Source of the DNA: Cristatella mucedo
Taxonomy: Eukaryota > Bryozoa > Phylactolaemata > Cristatellidae
Length of the DNA stretch: 62,000 bases
Direction of reading: 5' to 3'
Assembly (NCBI GenBank): GCA_009760855.2
Contig: WPIO01000003.1
Location: forward strand, 975,001 to 1,037,000
Below, piece after piece: positions 12,640 through 23,013 of the stretch; the stretch's first letter is position 1; each line of letters starts with the position of its first letter. The notes below the pieces were generated by a model, which was not told the DNA's origin, did no database searches, and saw only the letters and a list, made by a program, of their open reading frames with translations. The translations under genes and the position numbers were made by a program.

Positions 12640-13260
12640 CGCTGAACTTGGCCTGGTATTTGACCACTCCCTGAGAGCCACTGGGCTACGTATTCGCGGT
12701 CGGGTTGCCCGGGAGAGCCTAGATGCATTTCTGCTGACCAAGATGTGGATGGCACCCTTCTCTGGTGGCTGTGTAACTGAGACCTATGTCCGGATTCCAG
12801 TACTTTTAGTCCCTGCAGTCAGAAGAAACGGGTGGCTAGTAGTTGATGTTTTTCATGATTCTACTGTCTGAAAGACTTACATTTCCCATGGACAACCGTT
12901 TGAATCAGTTGCCATCAAGTCCTTACCAAAAGACCTCGCCTCTCACAGTTATGATCTGCTGAAAAATTCTGGCTGTCTAACCCCGTTTATGGAGCAGTTT
13001 TTCGGACTACCTCACTAACATATTCATCTGTGGCACGCCACAGTGGTTGCTGGAGACTACAAAATTCACATTGAGAACCCTAGAAGCAGCCAGGTCCGCT
13101 GATTTCTCAACTTTCCTAAGATTTTCATTTTCGTCCAACAGGTTATTTGACCCTCTCTTATCTGGGGCCATATTCTGGATCTCGTTATCATATCAGCCCC
13201 GCTAAAATTTTAATGAGTTCTCTGACAAAACCCAAATAATTGCCCAGTCTTGTTAAATCT
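12640..13260 (+). pseudogene. LINE-A endonuclease domain, decayed
   Basis: Across several frame changes the plus strand still carries the second half of an apurinic/apyrimidinic-type LINE endonuclease. VVAGDYKIHIENPRSSQV occupies about 13046-13100. It corresponds to the family's GDFNIHxDNP motif, with F replaced by Y. Near 13165 GHILDLVIIS corresponds to the GHTLDLVIS motif. Upstream pieces (LTVMIC near 12945) fit the strand leading to the YRPP motif. Probably part of the same element as the reverse-transcriptase piece at 14380-14660. Confidence 0.65.
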
Positions 13261-13264
13261 CTCT

Positions 13265-13720
13265 GTCCCGCTGTGAGAACTAGGTAAGGTCGATTGTATC
13301 CAGCTACTCAACATCAAAAGCATTGTAAATTAAGCAAAGTAAGTAACTTCTTCTTCATCTACACCAATATTCTGCCAAAATATTCGAAACCCTCATCGAT
13401 GAACCAGAACTCCCTTAATATGCATTCTCCTGCACATTTAATTTACAGTAATTGCAGTTAATTTACAGTCATGCATATTAATATCAATTGTCCAAAAAAT
13501 TAAAATATTCATCGTTTTCAGCCCAGGCTTCGTCGCAGCTTTAGGAGTTCGGGTTCTGACGAGGATCAAGCCAATTTTTCGAAGAGTTCTTCCGGGTTTA
13601 CGCCCAGAAGCTTAGAAAAACCACGGATTTGTTTTCCGCTCGAAAACTGATATCCGCTGTTAATATCGGACTCCAATTTGTGGTGGCGAACACTTCGCTC
13701 GTATCCACAGTGAGTTCGGT
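13265..13720 (+). other. Probable LINE-A linker remnant and unassigned DNA
   Basis: A weak continuation of the endonuclease-RT linker may run to about 13420 (SIVSSYSTSKAL and similar). From 13500 to 13720 I recognise nothing. Confidence 0.3.
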
Positions 13721-13722
13721 GA

Positions 13723-13867
13723 GCCGTGATGGCACACTAGGTAAGGCGGTTGCTTTCACGACCTCGGTCCCGAGGTCGTGGGTTCGATTCCTGCGGTGGG
13801 CGATTCTTTATCGCCACTGCAAGCGGTGGTAATAGCCGTAAAGGCTCTTCTGTCGCTATACAAAAAG
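13723..13867 (+). mobile_element. SINE-B copy with well-kept tRNA-like promoter
   Basis: A tRNA-like head has an A-box-like region (gatggcacactaggtaaggc) and a near-perfect B box (gggttcgattcc) at about 13781-13792. The body carries gcaagcggtggtaatagccg and aaaggctcttctgtcgctat, ending in acaaaaag. The blocks recur on the minus strand at 27280-27128 (gatagccataaaggctgttc). Because the same non-tRNA body follows each head, this is a SINE and not a tRNA gene. Transcription would be by RNA polymerase III from the internal boxes. Confidence 0.75.
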
Positions 13868-13869
13868 AG

Positions 13870-14375
13870 GCTGTTTAATCAGCTAGGATTTTTTCTCTCG
13901 CTCCCCAGATATTATTGGCTCTGCCAAATAGTTTGTAGCTTTCGTCACGGATGAAATTGCACACATTTGTGTCTCCGTTAAGCCTCTACGAATAAAAGAA
14001 TTGCTGAGACGCAACCTTTGAATTTCCATGAAAGATGCTTCTTGGTTTTGGCTGGTGATCTTTAAACTTTGGTAGTAACTAGTGAAGAAAATTGTCTCCT
14101 GGTGACCCTGTGTCACATCTGTGTGACCTTTACTGGCAGAAGACATACTTATTCCAGCCATAACCGTGATTCGAATACGTAATGCTTCATTGAATAGGGG
14201 TATTACGCGAGTCCTTCAAATCTGCTATTTATTAACTGACGCTGCAGTAGCCCAGATTAAGATTCAGAAGTTCTAAAAAATGATTGCTTAGTTTCATGTC
14301 TTTCTTTTTTTGATCAAGGAATTTTACTGTATTGTAACTATGCGCCTTTAGCACATATTTAAATAAATACAATTT
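13870..14375. other. Unassigned AT-rich DNA
   Basis: No supported feature. A 92-codon minus-strand frame at 13883-14161 has no recognisable motif. Confidence 0.4.
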
Positions 14376-14379
14376 CACT

Positions 14380-14660
14380 ATACTTTCAGTTAGGATTCAT
14401 GCGAGACAACTACACTGAAACCGCTTTCTCCTTTGTGACCAATAATATACTATGCTGCAAAATTGATGGGAATGTCACTGCCCGGGCCTTGCTGTATCTA
14501 TCGGCTACCTTCGACACTGTTGATGACGACATCCAATTTGAAAGTTTGAGAATATCAATCAGTCTGCCAATGAGGCACTTGTGCGGTTCAAATCTCGTTT
14601 GCCCGATTGTAATCAATCCCTACCGTATGGTAATCAAGTTCCATTCAATAAATTAGTCAC
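14380..14660 (+). pseudogene. LINE reverse-transcriptase fragment (CR1/L2 group)
   Basis: The frame from about 14399 reads NYTETAFSFVTNNI, then ALLYLSATFDTVDDDIQFES. This is the conserved stretch HSTETALLxVxND...LLDLSAAFDTVDHDIL of CR1/L2-group reverse transcriptases, with substitutions such as Y for D. It stops at 14654. The YADD box and everything downstream are absent, and a SINE-A starts at 14708. Confidence 0.8.
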
Positions 14661-14704
14661 CTCTAGAATCCCTCATCTGGGTGCGTCATCAGTCCTATCC
14701 TGTT

Positions 14705-14825
14705 CTCGCCACAGTTAGTTGGACCAAAGGGTTAAGGTGGCGTGCTTAAAGACGAATCTATTTAATGACCTCGGTCATTGGCTGGAGCACATGGCGTAAG
14801 TGAAGCGCCTGAATACGCATGTAGG
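14705..14825 (+). mobile_element. SINE-A copy
   Basis: The head ttggaccaaagggttaaggt matches the A-box region of other SINE-A heads. A worn B-box region (cattggctggagcacatgg) follows. The tail gtgaagcgcctgaata is the shared SINE-A/LINE-A 3' block. The end of the tail is damaged. Confidence 0.6.
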
Positions 14826-14831
14826 TCTGCA

Positions 14832-15380
14832 AGTATCTTCGTCTTTAACTCTCGGAAAGCCATAGAGATTATGTGGGTGTTACGCAGGAGAGTTTTGTAT
14901 AGACCACTCACAGTCTAAGAGGCTTTCTGAACGCATTCCGTAGCCATCAGACTTCGTCTCACTCAACAAAGAGAAAGTGGGAAGCATGGCAGAGTCAGGA
15001 GAGCAGTTGAGGTAATGAGTAGCATGGAAGTAGCAGCTCAGATCCGCTGAAAAGGATGTGCCATAGTCGGCAGCAGGAGAGTAGTTGCATAAGAATCTTG
15101 GAAGCGAGTTACACAGTCTAGGACCTGCTAAGCTAGAGCTTCTGTTGCTAAAGTTTTTAAGCGGAGGAATGAAACAGCTAATTTAATGTCCATGAAGGAC
15201 CTGAGGGGACGAGGACGCTGTAACTGACGCAGCAGTTCAACTAGGTATGGAAGAGCCAAGACGTGGCGGGCCTTGTGGGTCAGCGTGAGAACTTTGCTCT
15301 GTATCCGTTGATCAACCGGCAGCCATCCTAGCTTTTAGTCAAAGGAGACACACGGTCAAACTAATGGGACACGAGTTCTA
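14832..15380 (-). mobile_element. LINE-B 3' fragment (ORF2 C-terminus and 3' UTR)
   Basis: Reverse-complemented, it reads LGWLPVDQRIQSKVLTLTHK and ARHVLALPYLVELL, then LAVSFLRLKTL. This is the C-terminal region of a CR1-like ORF2, followed by the family 3' UTR (ctcctgcgtaacacccacat). It is collinear with 59860-60390 on the plus strand. Stops and frame breaks show it is dead. Confidence 0.8.
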
Positions 15381-15384
15381 CTAG

Positions 15385-15940
15385 GACGCTATACCAATAC
15401 ATTTTCGTTGTTATTTAAATTTTCTATGCATTTATACTGAGCCGATGAGAACAGCGATTCTGGCCATTGCAATCGGCATTCACTTTTAGGATGACTATAG
15501 TCGCCTTTATTTGTCGCTTATATCTTTGAAATCAGCTGCAGCGACTGGTAAAATGAATTTTTAACTCGCGGACATTCGATCCTTGATGTTATCAAATTTA
15601 GTTTAACTCAACTACAATAAAACAGATTAGCTAGTCACCAAACACTCCAAGTGTGTGGGTAGAATCGAAGGCTTGGCTCTTCTTATAGTTGGTACGTTTC
15701 TGCTACCATCACCAATACTTTAATTGACATGTCGTCTTTCATTACTGCATATATTTTAAAAGTTTCACTAAGAAGACTGATATCACAGCTAGACGTACAT
15801 CTGATAGCTATCTAACATTAGGGATTATTGTCTATCAAGTTAACCAGTAAAAGATATAACTAGCTCCATGTTATTTTCTTGGAAGGGTAATTTTAATTCC
15901 ATTGTGGGTATAATAGCGAAAAAAACACGAGGCCGCTGTT
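15385..15940. other. Unassigned AT-rich DNA
   Basis: No recognisable coding or repeat signal. Confidence 0.4.
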
Positions 15941-15944
15941 GGTT

Positions 15945-16535
15945 GCGATTAATATGGCTGCAAGGCTTTTTAAAATGTCGCAGAAGTTTTATCATGTGTT
16001 TCATTTGCTAAAGGATTTTCAATGGCTATTATTTGATCAATTGATACAGCATCAAGTTCTTCAGCTACTTTCAATGCTGCTACAGCTTATCTCTTTTCCT
16101 ACGAAGCTGAACAGCTGCAACAGTTTCAGCTTCCACTAGTACCTTCAGGTCTCTATGGACAATACATTAGCTGCTCCATTCCTTCACTTAAAGGTTGCTT
16201 ACAGCAAAGGATTTTGCTCTGCATGCACTTGACTTTAAAGATCTTTTCCACCATTCTTAGGCACCGACTGCCACTCTGCTTTTGCCGACTGTGGCCCACC
16301 CTTTTCAAACGTCGTTAGCTGCTGCTTCCATGTTACTAACTACCGAAGTCATCTCCCGACACATCTTTGCGTGTCACTTATTCTTGCGTTGTTTGATAAA
16401 GTGTGCTAGCTACTGAATGCTTAACAACACCTCTTAGGCTTTGAGTTAGCTGTTAAAACTCTCCTGCTTAACATCTACTTAGTCTCAGTGGCCTACAGCA
16501 GCTACAGACGGAAAGATATTAAATTGTATAGGTAG
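15945..16535 (+). mobile_element. LINE-B 3' fragment, diverged
   Basis: It begins near NMAARLFKMSQKFYHVFHLL, the equivalent of NMAARLVFKSQRFEHVSPLL at 59810-59870. It continues through the C-terminal coding region and the 3' UTR (aactctcctgcttaacatct), ending near cagctacagacggaaagata. Many stops. It is more diverged than the 59.5-60.4 kb copy. Confidence 0.75.
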
Positions 16536-16539
16536 CAGA

Positions 16540-17075
16540 TATTCTTCCACCATTAGCTTAACCTCTCATGAATAAATTTTTCATTGATATCTGTCTGGTT
16601 TTTAATTAAATATGAAATAAGTTCAATGGTCAGATCAAGTAAGTTTACAATCAGCAGTTCATAAGAAGTTCAGTTGCATAAAAAGTTACTGCTGATATTA
16701 CTGACAAATTACAAAACTCTTCATTAATAATTTATCGACCTTTCAAGCCATGCACTTCCAGGTAAATTGAACCAGCTTCACTAGTCTGTCAGCCGATGCA
16801 CTTTCGGTACCAATATCTTCATAGCTATTGAGAACATATCTATATTGACCTTCAGTAGCTATAGTTTTGTTGATTATCCTGCCTATTTCAGTGCCTTTAT
16901 TTACTCGCTATGCTGAGTGATCTTTCACTTTCATTTGCTTTACAAGTTCTGATGTTTTGCCTTCAATTTAAAGATGCCCTGGCACATGACCTCGGTTTAC
17001 GACGGCAGAACTCTTTTGTGACTAATAGGTTTGCGACCGAAGAACTGTTTTGTGTTTAATCTTTACCATTAAATG
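16540..17075. other. Unassigned AT-rich DNA
   Basis: No supported feature. The start of the next LINE-A fragment is not sharply defined and could lie within the last 200 bases. Confidence 0.35.
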
Positions 17076-17079
17076 AAAT

Positions 17080-17965
17080 TGGAAAGCTTAACACTCAAAA
17101 TCGGCTTTTCTGGCACGTCTCCAGTTGCACCTGCACGAAATGTAGGTGTCCCGTTTCATACTGACCTCGCGCAAGGCAATGACATTAGCTCCACAGTAGA
17201 GTCAGCCTAATTTCAGCTATATAACAATGCTCAAATTCGGACTGGCTTAGCATGGGATTCTACTTTCAAATTAACCCACGTCTGGTTCAATAACGTCCTG
17301 TTTCGACTTCTGATATTTACTACTTGCTGGTATAAAGGCCAATGCAATCAGAGGCTTGCAGTTAGTGCAATACTCTGCAGCCAGGCTTTTCAAAAGTGAG
17401 GTCGCAGTTGCAACATCCCGCCACATATGGGCGACCTGCGGTGGCTTCCAATTAAGCAGCTCTCCGACTCCAAGCTTCCGTCAATCGCTTTAAGGTCACT
17501 TTCATTTCTGGCTCCAGCCTATCTATTAGGACTGCTCGTACACCAGGCCAGAGATCGTACTGCCCGATTTTCTGAATCTAACAGTTTAGCTCAACTCGAA
17601 TGAACCTCAAATCACTTAGAGACCGTGCCTTCAGCGAGTATGTATCAAAAATCTGGACACGCTTCCGACTGCCGTCACGACATCTATGGACTTGAGGACA
17701 TTTAAAAACAAGCTAAAACGCATATATTTATCGTTACTGTTAGTTGGTTCATGTAATTCGTATTGTGTATGGTTATGCGTGCTACGAATGCATACTGCCA
17801 CTAACCATATAGGAGTGCTAACCCTATGCATAAGATCTCTAACCATGCTATGCTTGTTGACATTGTACATGCTGCCACTGACCATGTAACTAGGCCTCCA
17901 TTAAAGCATATATAAAGTGCCTAGGAAGAGATTGAGGCTTCCAGGGGTGCTATACAAATGTATCT
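17080..17965 (+). mobile_element. LINE-A 3' half: RT C-terminus, 3' UTR and tail
   Basis: Broken frames give NVGVPFHTDLAQGNDISSTV, then a QLVQNSAARL-like block near 17360-17385. Next comes TAVTTSMDLRTFKNKLKR at about 17667-17721, corresponding to the usual LPxxVRxSxxLxxFKxxLKT end of CR1-like ORF2. The 3' UTR signature (gccactaaccatataggagt) and the tail (aaagtgcctaggaagagatt, then gtgctatacaaatg) follow. Confidence 0.8.
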
Positions 17966-17969
17966 TTAA

Positions 17970-18830
17970 TATTTTTATGTTCATAACGAATAAAGGATTA
18001 GTACCTTAGAAGGGCCATAAATTATTTTTAAGCGCCACTAAAGACTGAAAGTGGCTGTCAATTTGTGTTCGCAATAACAAAATCGCCAGCTTTCTCATCC
18101 AACGTTTCCTTGTGGCTCGGTGAAGTTGAAGACAGAGATAAATTCCATCGTGTAAGTCAATGCTAGCTATCTTCTTTGTGAATGGTTGAAGATTAGTTTG
18201 GTACTTGTATCACAAATTTATTTGGCATACTGGCGACGCTAAAAGCGAATACATGGATTATTTACTTTTTCGCTCAGCTTCGAATGTTATCCGTTTCTGC
18301 AGTGATAGCAAAAATCCGGAAAACACGTATCCTTGTTAGCTACGAGGCTTCAAAAACCCGTGGGCACTTTAAAATAAATGGAAATCATTAGGCTCGGTTT
18401 ATCATTATATATTACAGTTACCTAAGTGTGACAAGCCAGTCATGGAATTGCCGGCCCAAAGGTTGACCAGATGGAACGAACTAGTAATTCTCGGAAACAT
18501 TTGAAGATGAATGCAAGATGTGGAAAAATCATTACATCTCCGCTGGTATAATTTTAATTTTCAATGTAATACATATTGGGCCTGAGTTTATAGAGTGCAG
18601 GAAGAAGAATTTTTCAAGTCATTGCACATCGAAGATCTTGTGCATGTAATTTCAATGGCCCGTTCTACAACGGTCATAACCTAGAACCCAACTTAGCACT
18701 TTAAGAACAAGCAAAATTGTGGAGGTTAATTTAAAATTGAATTTTTATAAACAATTGTCATTTTTAACACATTCCTAATAGTTTTCTAAGAAATCTTGTT
18801 ATGCAAATCTACAAAGATTTAGCACCACAT
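17970..18830. other. Unassigned DNA
   Basis: No supported feature. Confidence 0.4.
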
Positions 18831-18839
18831 GCACGAATT

Positions 18840-18905
18840 CCTTTGAGCAAATGTGAAGCACCTAGAAAGAGACTGAGTTCTCTGAAGGCCCTTTATAAAA
18901 ATTAT
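18840..18905 (+). mobile_element. LINE-A 3' tail, severely 5'-truncated
   Basis: The block aatgtgaagcacctagaaag, then gactgagttctctgaaggcc, matches the LINE-A terminus, followed by an A/T-rich end in place of a clean (ATT)n. Confidence 0.75.
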
Positions 18906-18909
18906 TTTT

Positions 18910-21900
18910 TTACCATTAAATTAGATCAATCTTAATTGGATTAAAGACGTATTGTTTAATCCCAAATGCTATTATTTTCAGTTGCACAGACGTTGAATGG
19001 TTTTCCCTCACGTTTTTGTCTTGCAATACGGAGAGAAACTTAGGTGTTACTCTATTGCGTCGGACACAGAAGGATAGGCAGAATAATTTATACTCATCGG
19101 CTGGGAGCAAGTATAAAAAGAGGATACGCTATAGAAGTCAGTATTGTTAACCATTTTTGCAAAGAAATTCTTTGAGAAGTCAAAGCGTCGGTCAGGCTAT
19201 GAAATAATTTAAATTGCCAAAGCAGGAAACTGGACGTTTCCGGCTACATGTACATGCAGTGGCATGCATATCACCTCACTTGGACACGAGCGGGTGATTA
19301 CTCATTTACGGAGCAAGTTCAATTGTGCCCAGATTGGTTAGATTGACTTGAAATATGCATGGATGGTAACTTGACAACTATGGCAATCTATTGATGTTTG
19401 GTTAATATCTCATTCCGAATTAAGCTGCCGACGCCGCCGTGTCGAAATCATCCAGGACTTGTATAAAAGCCTAAAAGGCTTAATGGTTCATTTTAGCGTT
19501 GGTATGGTCACTGCTGAGAATAGGGATGCTTTTACTTAGGTGACCTTCTCGGTTACTGGGGCCAGTTCTTGAAACAATTGAACAGAAGTTAAGTTAACTT
19601 TGGGTGCTAGAAGTACATTATATTTATACAATATTAAATATTGGCGGACCATGCAGGATTCAGAGTGAATGATGCTCCACCAGTACAAGGTCATCCTCGC
19701 AGGATGATTGCATGTGGCAGCATTTCACGACGACCGAAGAGGGCGGAATGCAAGGAATAATTTTAGCATCCCCGCATGCCGTACTCAAGACTGACCCTGA
19801 AACGAATTTGCTTTTTTCCTTTCATAAAAAATCAAAGCCGTATATCATATTATTGCTTACAAGAGTAGCTGACTCTATGCAGCCATCACCTTGTGTCAAC
19901 CTTACGCAAGTCCTTGATTTATTATTGCCTTCTACAAGTTTGAATAATTACTATTATAATTACTTAACACTGATTTTCGTTCCTTAAAACCCGAGAGATA
20001 GACAGTTTTCTGGGGCGCCAATTTGGTTACGATAATGCCTCACGGTTATCAATTATCTTTTTTAATTAGATTTTAAAAAACACTTCCAGATTATTGGGGT
20101 ACGAAATGGAATTGAAATACCGAACAACGGAACAATATCTACTAAAAATTAGAAATCTGGCAGTAAAAATATCATGCAGTTTCCTTACTAAGAAATCAAG
20201 TTTTATAGAATGCTGCTGGGTGCAATAGATTCACAAACTATTGTAGTTTTAACATAAATTTGAGTTATCCGGGGGAATTTCTTTTTTCAATATGCTGCTT
20301 TGATGGCTTAGCTATAGTTCATCCAACATGTCTCCTTAACAGTCATTTAAAAATGGCCACGAGTGTACTATGTTTCGCTATTTCCTGCTCATCTGTGCAC
20401 GATACTTGATTACCGTTAGATTTTTGGCTAGTCCTGACATCATGTTTCTCATTATCTACTAGTTATTGCAACTTTCGGAAGGCCTTGAAACCACAAAAAA
20501 AAGAAAAACCAGTTCCCATAAAGCGCTAGAAAAGACTTCAAAATATGAACCATGTTGTTTTATGTTCTCTACTTCATTTGTGAATACTTAATGTTATTAA
20601 CAGAGTCATCACTCTAATGACCCCTTTACGGCTTAAGCAGTCAGAGGGTTAATTTGGATTTTCAAAATAGGACTTTGCTGTTCATCCTAAGTTTGCGTTT
20701 CACCGTGGATCTGGGATGAATCTCTGCACCTCGGCATTATGATAACAAGCAACTCAAAGATTTTTTGAGCTATCACTGTACCAATTGAATTTAATAGCGC
20801 CACCTTGCATTGCTTAATAGTAAATACTTTTGTATAAATGCACCATAGATAATAACTAAAGATATCCATCACGATAATAAAAAATATAGCGTTTTTCGGC
20901 AGCGCCCGTTTTCACGACGGTAAGTGACTACGGACGACCTGTCTCTATCTTAGAGACAAGCTGTGCTTTGAGATACTGTTTATTCGGTTCTCTGCATAAT
21001 TTGAAGGAAATTTCAAATACATCCACGCGTCATTGCTGAAAAAATTGGCTAAAATAATTCGCAGCTTTACAAAGAAGTCAGCGTGTGAAGTTGATTTGCT
21101 AAGAGTTGCGACATATTTGATTTAGGTTTTTTATCGCAGACATATTTAATAGACGTATTTCTTAATTTATTTTCAGCATCTTGCGATGTCGTTCCTGTGT
21201 CCAATATATGGTACTTACCAAGTTTAAACCTAAATTCTTCGGCTGGTCCAGACACAGAAATAATGGTGAGTTGTACGAAGATATATTTATTCAAAATCGT
21301 TGCATGTTATTAAGCCTGTTATTAATATACCTTAGCTTTGGATTAATCTGTTTCCATATCTAAATTGACTCGGGGATAGTTATACTAAGCAAAGACTGCA
21401 AACAAGGGATTGTCCTGTCGAAAGCCATTAACTAATTAGCACCAAAAGGCTTTGAACAGTAATGGCAGCATCTTTACACGGAAATCATATTTACACCGCA
21501 CACTTTGTGCTGCTCAAAGTGCACTCTTCTTTTAAACGTGCTACCCGTTGCCGAATTTCATAGATAACGTGGAAAATCATAAAACTTTACTCTTACGAAA
21601 GCTGTTGTCAAGTACCTGACTACTTACTTTTGTTTCAAAATACGATAGCTTGCAACAAACACTGAGTAAAAGATCCAGCTTAGATAGAATCATATTGTAT
21701 CAGACTAGTGGGCGAACAGTTCTGCATTAATCTATCAAGTCGGACAATTTTATGTACAAGTATCAATAAGAAACATGTATTCAGGTGCTGCACAGGAAAT
21801 TCTTTCGAAGGCCTCAAACTAACCTTGAGCGTGCACAATGGCAACCGGATGATTATTTTTGCACTTACTCGAACAATAGAAATATTTTTAAAATATTTAC

Positions 21901-21920
21901 TCTGAGCTACACGGTAGGTA
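18910..21920. other. Unassigned AT-rich DNA, 3 kb
   Basis: The largest uninterrupted stretch in which I recognise nothing. Frames at 19712-19987, 21067-21294 and 21181-21363 have no motif, signal peptide or repeat. A host regulatory region or very old repeats cannot be excluded. Confidence 0.4.
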
Positions 21921-21924
21921 ATGC

Positions 21925-22150
21925 AATGTAATGTAATATCATGCGATGCAATGTACTCTATCTCCGTCTGCAACTCCACAAAGCTATACAGACTAGCTAA
22001 TTTATTTTTCGTACAGGACCTAGGGGCACAAGAAGGCTGAAACTGGTGCAGCAGTACAGCTAGGTGTGGATGAGCCATGGTGGGCCTTGTTAGTCAGCCT
22101 CACAACTTCGCTGTATCCGTTGATCAACTCAATCGTATCTTCTTTGCATA
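21925..22150 (-). mobile_element. LINE-B internal-deletion fragment
   Basis: Reverse-complemented, the C-terminal coding region (MAHPHLAVLLHQFQPSCAPR, then NKLA) runs directly into the family 3' terminus (gttgcagacggagatagagt). A degenerate tail of ATGTA/ATGCA units follows. About 250 bases present in the 59.5 kb copy are missing between the two parts. Confidence 0.7.
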
Positions 22151-22154
22151 CGTC

Positions 22155-22718
22155 ATGGTTCTAGCTAAGGGTTGATAATCAATAGCCAAGGTAAACAACA
22201 ATATGTTGTGGTTTCGACTAAGGAATTGCATAGAAAGTCTGCGTGAGAGTATTTAGTTACGATGAGCTATTTCGAGTCGAGTAAATCTGTAGCATTGTGG
22301 TGAACCCAATTCAAGTATCACCACCTCATGGTTCTGCAAAATAATGCAAACAGACTTAAAAATCGGTGTAATAACTTTAAAATAATTTGCCTACACAAAT
22401 ATTTAATTAACTCAAGTTAAACTGCTAATATTGATGAAAGCAAAAGACGGAATGCAACTGCTAGTAAATACTTACGAGGGCCTTCTACTGCTACTTAGTA
22501 AGAATCTCAGTGTATCCGGCATGTGATTTATCGACTTTTTTTACTGTAAAACCTACGTAACTTAGCTTGACTTGCTTTAAAATACTCAATCTAGTAGCTG
22601 CTCACTTGCGGTTGCTCAGCATAAAGTGATCACCGGACTGCCGACAGGATCCACCCCTACCCCTGCTTCTAATATGTTCGGTCCCAGACTACTACACGGG
22701 TTAGTCTACTGCTGTCAC
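22155..22718. other. Unassigned DNA
   Basis: No supported feature. Confidence 0.4.
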
Positions 22719-22719
22719 G

Positions 22720-22835
22720 CTTGTTTGACCCTGTGGTTAAGGAATTCGCCCAGATCAAGGCCTGACTGAGGTCACGATGTCGAGCCCCGTGGCATTTGCG
22801 AAGTGCCTGAATAGAGATTAGTTGTATACCGCTAA
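22720..22835 (+). mobile_element. SINE-A copy
   Basis: Head gtttgaccctgtggttaagg, then gcctgactgaggtcacgatg and a B-box-like gtcgagccccgtggc. The shared tail start gaagtgcctgaatagagatt follows. It lies immediately beside the large inverted-repeat element. Confidence 0.7.
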
Positions 22836-22894
22836 GGTTTCAGGTGAGTTCGATGAATTGCCGCGAAGTTCACCACAATCCACTCTCTCAATAG

Positions 22895-22917
22895 GCTAAC
22901 GTCGACGAGACGTTAGC
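22895..22917. repeat. Small perfect hairpin at the left end of the inverted-repeat element
   Basis: The 9-base arms gctaacgtc and gacgttagc flank the loop gacga. A decayed counterpart lies at the right end near 26748-26772, where gctaacgtc is intact and the other arm is altered. Confidence 0.85.
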
Positions 22918-22970
22918 GTTGCCAAGCTCAAATTTTTCACTGATATTTTATTTATTGCACGTTCAATTGT

Positions 22971-23013
22971 ATCCATCCATCCATCCATCCATCCATCCAT
23001 CCATCCATCCATC
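22971..23013. repeat. (CATC)n microsatellite
   Basis: About ten near-perfect tetramers inside the left arm, just inside the terminal block. Confidence 0.95.

Noticed and set aside
13723-13800. A tRNA gene
   Set aside because: The internal promoter boxes are good, but the same non-tRNA body follows at three places and the clover-leaf arms do not close properly. It is a SINE head.
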